From Ruminococcaceae bacterium UBA6842 (lineage in GTDB: Bacteria; Bacillota; Clostridia; Oscillospirales; Acutalibacteraceae), in the NCBI GenBank assembly GCA_002451855.1, contig DKDS01000074.1:21791-44595 (forward strand): a stretch of DNA of 22,805 nt, in the 5' to 3' direction. Every line of letters starts with the position of its first letter. The stretch's first letter is position 1. Below, piece by piece: positions 21,114 to 22,805 of this stretch. Below the pieces are notes generated by a model, which ran no database searches, was not told the origin of the DNA, and saw only the letters and a list, made by a program, of their open reading frames with translations. The translations under genes and the position numbers were made by a program.

Positions 21114-21181
21114 CAAAAAAAGCCCATATTATACATAAATGTTGAAACTGTATAAAAGTTATCATACGGGAGGCTGTTACA

Positions 21182-22240
21182 TTGGAACGAGAGGCAAGAA
21201 AAAACTTTTTAACCGACGCTCTTTATTATTTTGTTATTGCGGCGCTGACATTACTTGTATGCAAATTTCTGCTTTCATACCTGCTCCCGTTTATAATAGG
21301 GGGGATAGCCGCTTTTATTATGCAAAAGCCTGCGGTGTTTATTTCCGAAAAATTGAAAATAAAGCGTTCGGTCTGCGCCGCCGTGCTTACAGTTTTGCTT
21401 TTTGCGGTTTTGGCAGCGCTCCTGTTCCTATGCGGCGTAGGTACGGCTTCGGCCGCGGCAGGCTTTGCGGATGACATTACGGAAAAAGCGGGAACGGCAG
21501 CCGAGTATTTGGGGCGGATGAAAAGGGGCTTTGACGGCTTTTTAAGCAATCTTCCGGCAGAGCTTACGGGAGCGGCGGACAGCTTTTATGACAATGCGCT
21601 CGGTAAAATCGCCTCGCTTATTACCTCGTTTGTCTCGAATACTGCCGGGAAAATAGTAAGCGGAGCACCTAAAATTTTACTTAGCGTTGTAATTTCCGCG
21701 GTATCGGGCTGTTATATAGCCGCCGATTATGTGGGGCTTATGGGATTTCTGCACGGAGTTTTCGGCAAAAAAATTTGGAATAACGCCCTTAAAATTAAGG
21801 ACATATTTATAAACAGCGTTTTAAAGCTTGTAAAGGGATACCTTATCTTAATGCTTATAACTCTTTTAGAGCTTGTGGTGGGGCTTTCTCTTTTAAGGGT
21901 GAAATACGCGCCGATTATTGCGCTTATAATTTCCGTTGTGGATGTTCTGCCGGTGCTTGGTACGGGAACGGTCGTAATACCGTGGGGAATTATCGAGGCT
22001 ATTATGGGAAACGGAGCGAAGGCTGTCGGGCTGTTTGTGCTTTATGCCGTTATAACGCTTGTAAGAAGCTTTGCGGAACCGAAAATAATCGGAAATCAGA
22101 TAGGTATTAATCCGTTGTTTACGCTTATCGCGATGTTTGTAGGTCTTAAAACGCTCGGGTTCCTCGGAGTTCTGATTTTCCCGACGGTGCTTATAGTAAC
22201 GGTTGAATACTACAAACAGCAAATGGACAAGGAAAAATAA
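21182..22240 (+). CDS. ytvI: YtvI-like AI-2E/PerM family membrane protein
   Basis: A 352-aa integral membrane protein with hydrophobic helices at about 11-33, 34-47, 65-87, 162-182, 214-236, 240-258, 262-280, 284-298 and 311-340. A soluble extracellular-type loop lies at about 92-160. The C-terminal PDGxG-like core (SVVDVLPVLGTGTVVIPWGI, 251-270) and EPKIIGNQIGINPLFTLIAM (299-318) are diagnostic of the AI-2E/PerM family. The N-terminus and size fit the sporulation-associated YtvI branch; the sporulation role is by family only. The start is TTG 21182 with GGGAGG (21168-21173), divergent from pheB. No clear forward promoter is visible. Confidence 0.85.
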   Translation: MEREARKNFLTDALYYFVIAALTLLVCKFLLSYLLPFIIGGIAAFIMQKPAVFISEKLKIKRSVCAAVLTVLLFAVLAALLFLCGVGTASAAAGFADDITEKAGTAAEYLGRMKRGFDGFLSNLPAELTGAADSFYDNALGKIASLITSFVSNTAGKIVSGAPKILLSVVISAVSGCYIAADYVGLMGFLHGVFGKKIWNNALKIKDIFINSVLKLVKGYLILMLITLLELVVGLSLLRVKYAPIIALIISVVDVLPVLGTGTVVIPWGIIEAIMGNGAKAVGLFVLYAVITLVRSFAEPKIIGNQIGINPLFTLIAMFVGLKTLGFLGVLIFPTVLIVTVEYYKQQMDKEK

Positions 22241-22312
22241 AGCTATAACAAAACACTGCGCTTAGCATAGGATGTAGTATAAATATGTCTGTCCTAAACG
22301 GAGTGAAAGGAA

Positions 22313-22537
22313 ATGAAGAAGTATATTATAACTACCGGTACGGTCACATACGCCATAAAAGGGCGTGACACGCTAAGAAGAAAAGGAATAAACGCAACAA
22401 TAGAAAGAATAACTTCGGGTAAAGGCAGCGCCGGCTGCGGATACAGCATAATAATCGGCGGAAATTTAGACGAAGCCGTCGCTATTCTGCGTGACGCCGG
22501 AGTAAAAATTCTTGAAATTAACGAAAGAAATCAGTAG
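22313..22537 (+). CDS. DUF3343 protein (putative Se/S carrier-like)
   Basis: A 74-aa protein with the DUF3343 pattern: GTVTYAIKGRDTLRRKGINATIERI (9-33), then the GCGYSIIIGG motif with Cys42, and an ending helix-strand (LDEAVAILRDAGVKILEI). Members are usually encoded near NifS-like enzymes and selenium or sulfur-transfer genes and are proposed carriers of activated sulfur or selenium on the conserved Cys. Here a cysteine desulfurase-like gene starts 214 bp downstream, which supports such a role. ATG 22313 lies behind GAGTGAAAGG (22301-22310). Confidence 0.85.
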   Translation: MKKYIITTGTVTYAIKGRDTLRRKGINATIERITSGKGSAGCGYSIIIGGNLDEAVAILRDAGVKILEINERNQ

Positions 22538-22621
22538 TCTGTTTGTTGACTGAGGGCTGATAAGTATTGGTTATCTTGCTATTATGTCACAGCACTTCAA
22601 AACAAGATTTCGGATACAAGC

Positions 22622-22662
22622 AAAAACACCAGATAATGCTGCCGCATATCCGGTGTTTTTAA
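22622..22662 (+). terminator. First hairpin of the leader before the NifS-like gene
   Basis: AAAAACACCAGAT (22622-22634) pairs with ATCCGGTGTTTTT (22648-22660) with one mismatch around a 13-nt loop, ending in T's. It is a plausible terminator for the DUF3343 transcript, or the first structure of a regulatory leader. Confidence 0.65.
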
Positions 22663-22673
22663 CAGATTATTGC

Positions 22674-22731
22674 GCCCGAAAAAGCAGCTTTGAAGCATTA
22701 CCTGCTTATCTGCTTTTTGTTCGGCTTTTTA
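22674..22731 (+). terminator. Second hairpin with T tract directly before the NifS-like gene
   Basis: AAAAAGCAG (22679-22687) pairs with CTGCTTTTT (22710-22718). Inside it AAGCA (22693-22697) pairs with TGCTT (22703-22707), and a run of T follows TCGGC at 22726-22730. The 3' end is only about 20 nt before ATG 22752, so it is placed like an attenuator. The loop sequence AGCATTA (22694-22700) is complementary to TAATGCT (22634-22640), mostly in the first hairpin's loop. Confidence 0.55.
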
Positions 22732-22751
22732 ACTTTGAATGGGGTGGGGAA

Positions 22752-22805
22752 ATGATATATCTTGATAATGCGGCTACAACGGGAAGAAAGCCGCAGTCCG
22801 TTGTG
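22752..22805 (+). CDS. Cysteine desulfurase-like aminotransferase (3' partial)
   Basis: The last 18 codons of the window are open from ATG 22752 and read MIYLDNAATT, then GRKPQSVV. This YLDNAATT-x-x-KP start is the classical N-terminus of class V aminotransferases of the NifS/SufS/CsdA type, which take sulfur (or selenium) from cysteine using PLP. The ribosome-binding site is GGGTGGGG (22742-22749). Only the N-terminus is visible, so catalytic lysine and cysteine cannot be checked. Its neighbour DUF3343 fits sulfur transfer. Confidence 0.85.
   Translation, partial: MIYLDNAATTGRKPQSVV

Noticed and set aside
21121..21181. Forward promoter for the ytvI-like gene, including a sporulation sigma factor type
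   Set aside because: TTGAAA (21142) and TATAAA (21151) are only 3 bp apart, and the CATATT and CATAC-like pieces have the wrong spacing, so no call is made.
1..22805. CRISPR array, insertion sequence, toxin-antitoxin or anti-phage defence genes
   Set aside because: I looked for spaced repeats, transposase motifs and small paired genes and found none that could be supported.

Overview
The window is the right-hand part of a temperate siphophage genome (about 1-17,810) integrated beside two tRNA-Ser genes, followed by chromosomal genes of a Firmicutes host (about 17,811-22,805). The host looks like a spore-forming member of the Clostridia, possibly Oscillospiraceae/Eubacteriales. The reasons are the A+T-rich sequence with strong GGAGG ribosome-binding sites and frequent GTG/TTG starts, a B. 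subtilis-type aspartokinase II, a PheB-like ACT protein in front of hom, a YtvI-like membrane protein, and a DUF3343 gene just upstream of a NifS-like gene. No species can be named from this sequence alone.

Prophage late region, all on the + strand. Head: small terminase (5' end outside the window), large terminase, portal, prohead protease, HK97-fold major capsid protein, gp6-like connector and head-closure protein. Tail: gp10-like and tail-terminator proteins, phi13-type major tail protein, and tail assembly chaperones G and G-T. G-T is made by a -1 frameshift at a very clear slippery site with a 12-bp stem. Then come a 57-aa unknown, a DUF1492-like helix-turn-helix protein, an internal terminator-like hairpin, and the 907-aa tape measure. 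Tail tip: Dit, Tal-like protein, collar/tip protein, a DpnD/PcfM-like small protein, and a BppU/receptor-binding-like protein with a carbohydrate-binding-like middle domain. Lysis: a sigma-70-like protein, a one-TM coiled-coil protein, a GH25 lysozyme with two CW_7 repeats, and an r1t-type holin. Nearly all genes overlap or abut, so this is one late operon ending at a strong terminator near 17,629-17,677. Integrase, repressor and replication genes are not in the window and are expected off the left edge.

Junction. Between the holin and the tRNAs lie a tandem 12-bp repeat, a second hairpin, and then the 3' end of tRNA-Ser(GCU), read on the - strand. The tRNA 3' end faces the prophage, the usual geometry for integration into a tRNA gene, so the right attachment site should lie here. 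The left junction is not visible, so the core cannot be defined.

Host region. tRNA-Ser(UGA) and tRNA-Ser(GCU) form a small - strand operon with a good promoter and a terminator. Next is a - strand operon pheB-hom-lysC for the aspartate-family amino acids, with a near-consensus promoter, ATGA coupling and a terminator. lysC carries an internal ATG with its own Shine-Dalgarno exactly where B. subtilis aspartokinase II makes its separate beta subunit. Divergent from this operon are a ytvI-like permease, a DUF3343 protein and the first 18 codons of a cysteine desulfurase-like enzyme, preceded by a 214-bp leader with two terminator-like hairpins.

I did not find a defence island, CRISPR array, insertion sequence or wholly new system. 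The most informative signals are the frameshift element, the regulator-plus-hairpin insertion inside the tail module, the sigma-like gene in front of the lysis genes, and the lysC internal start.
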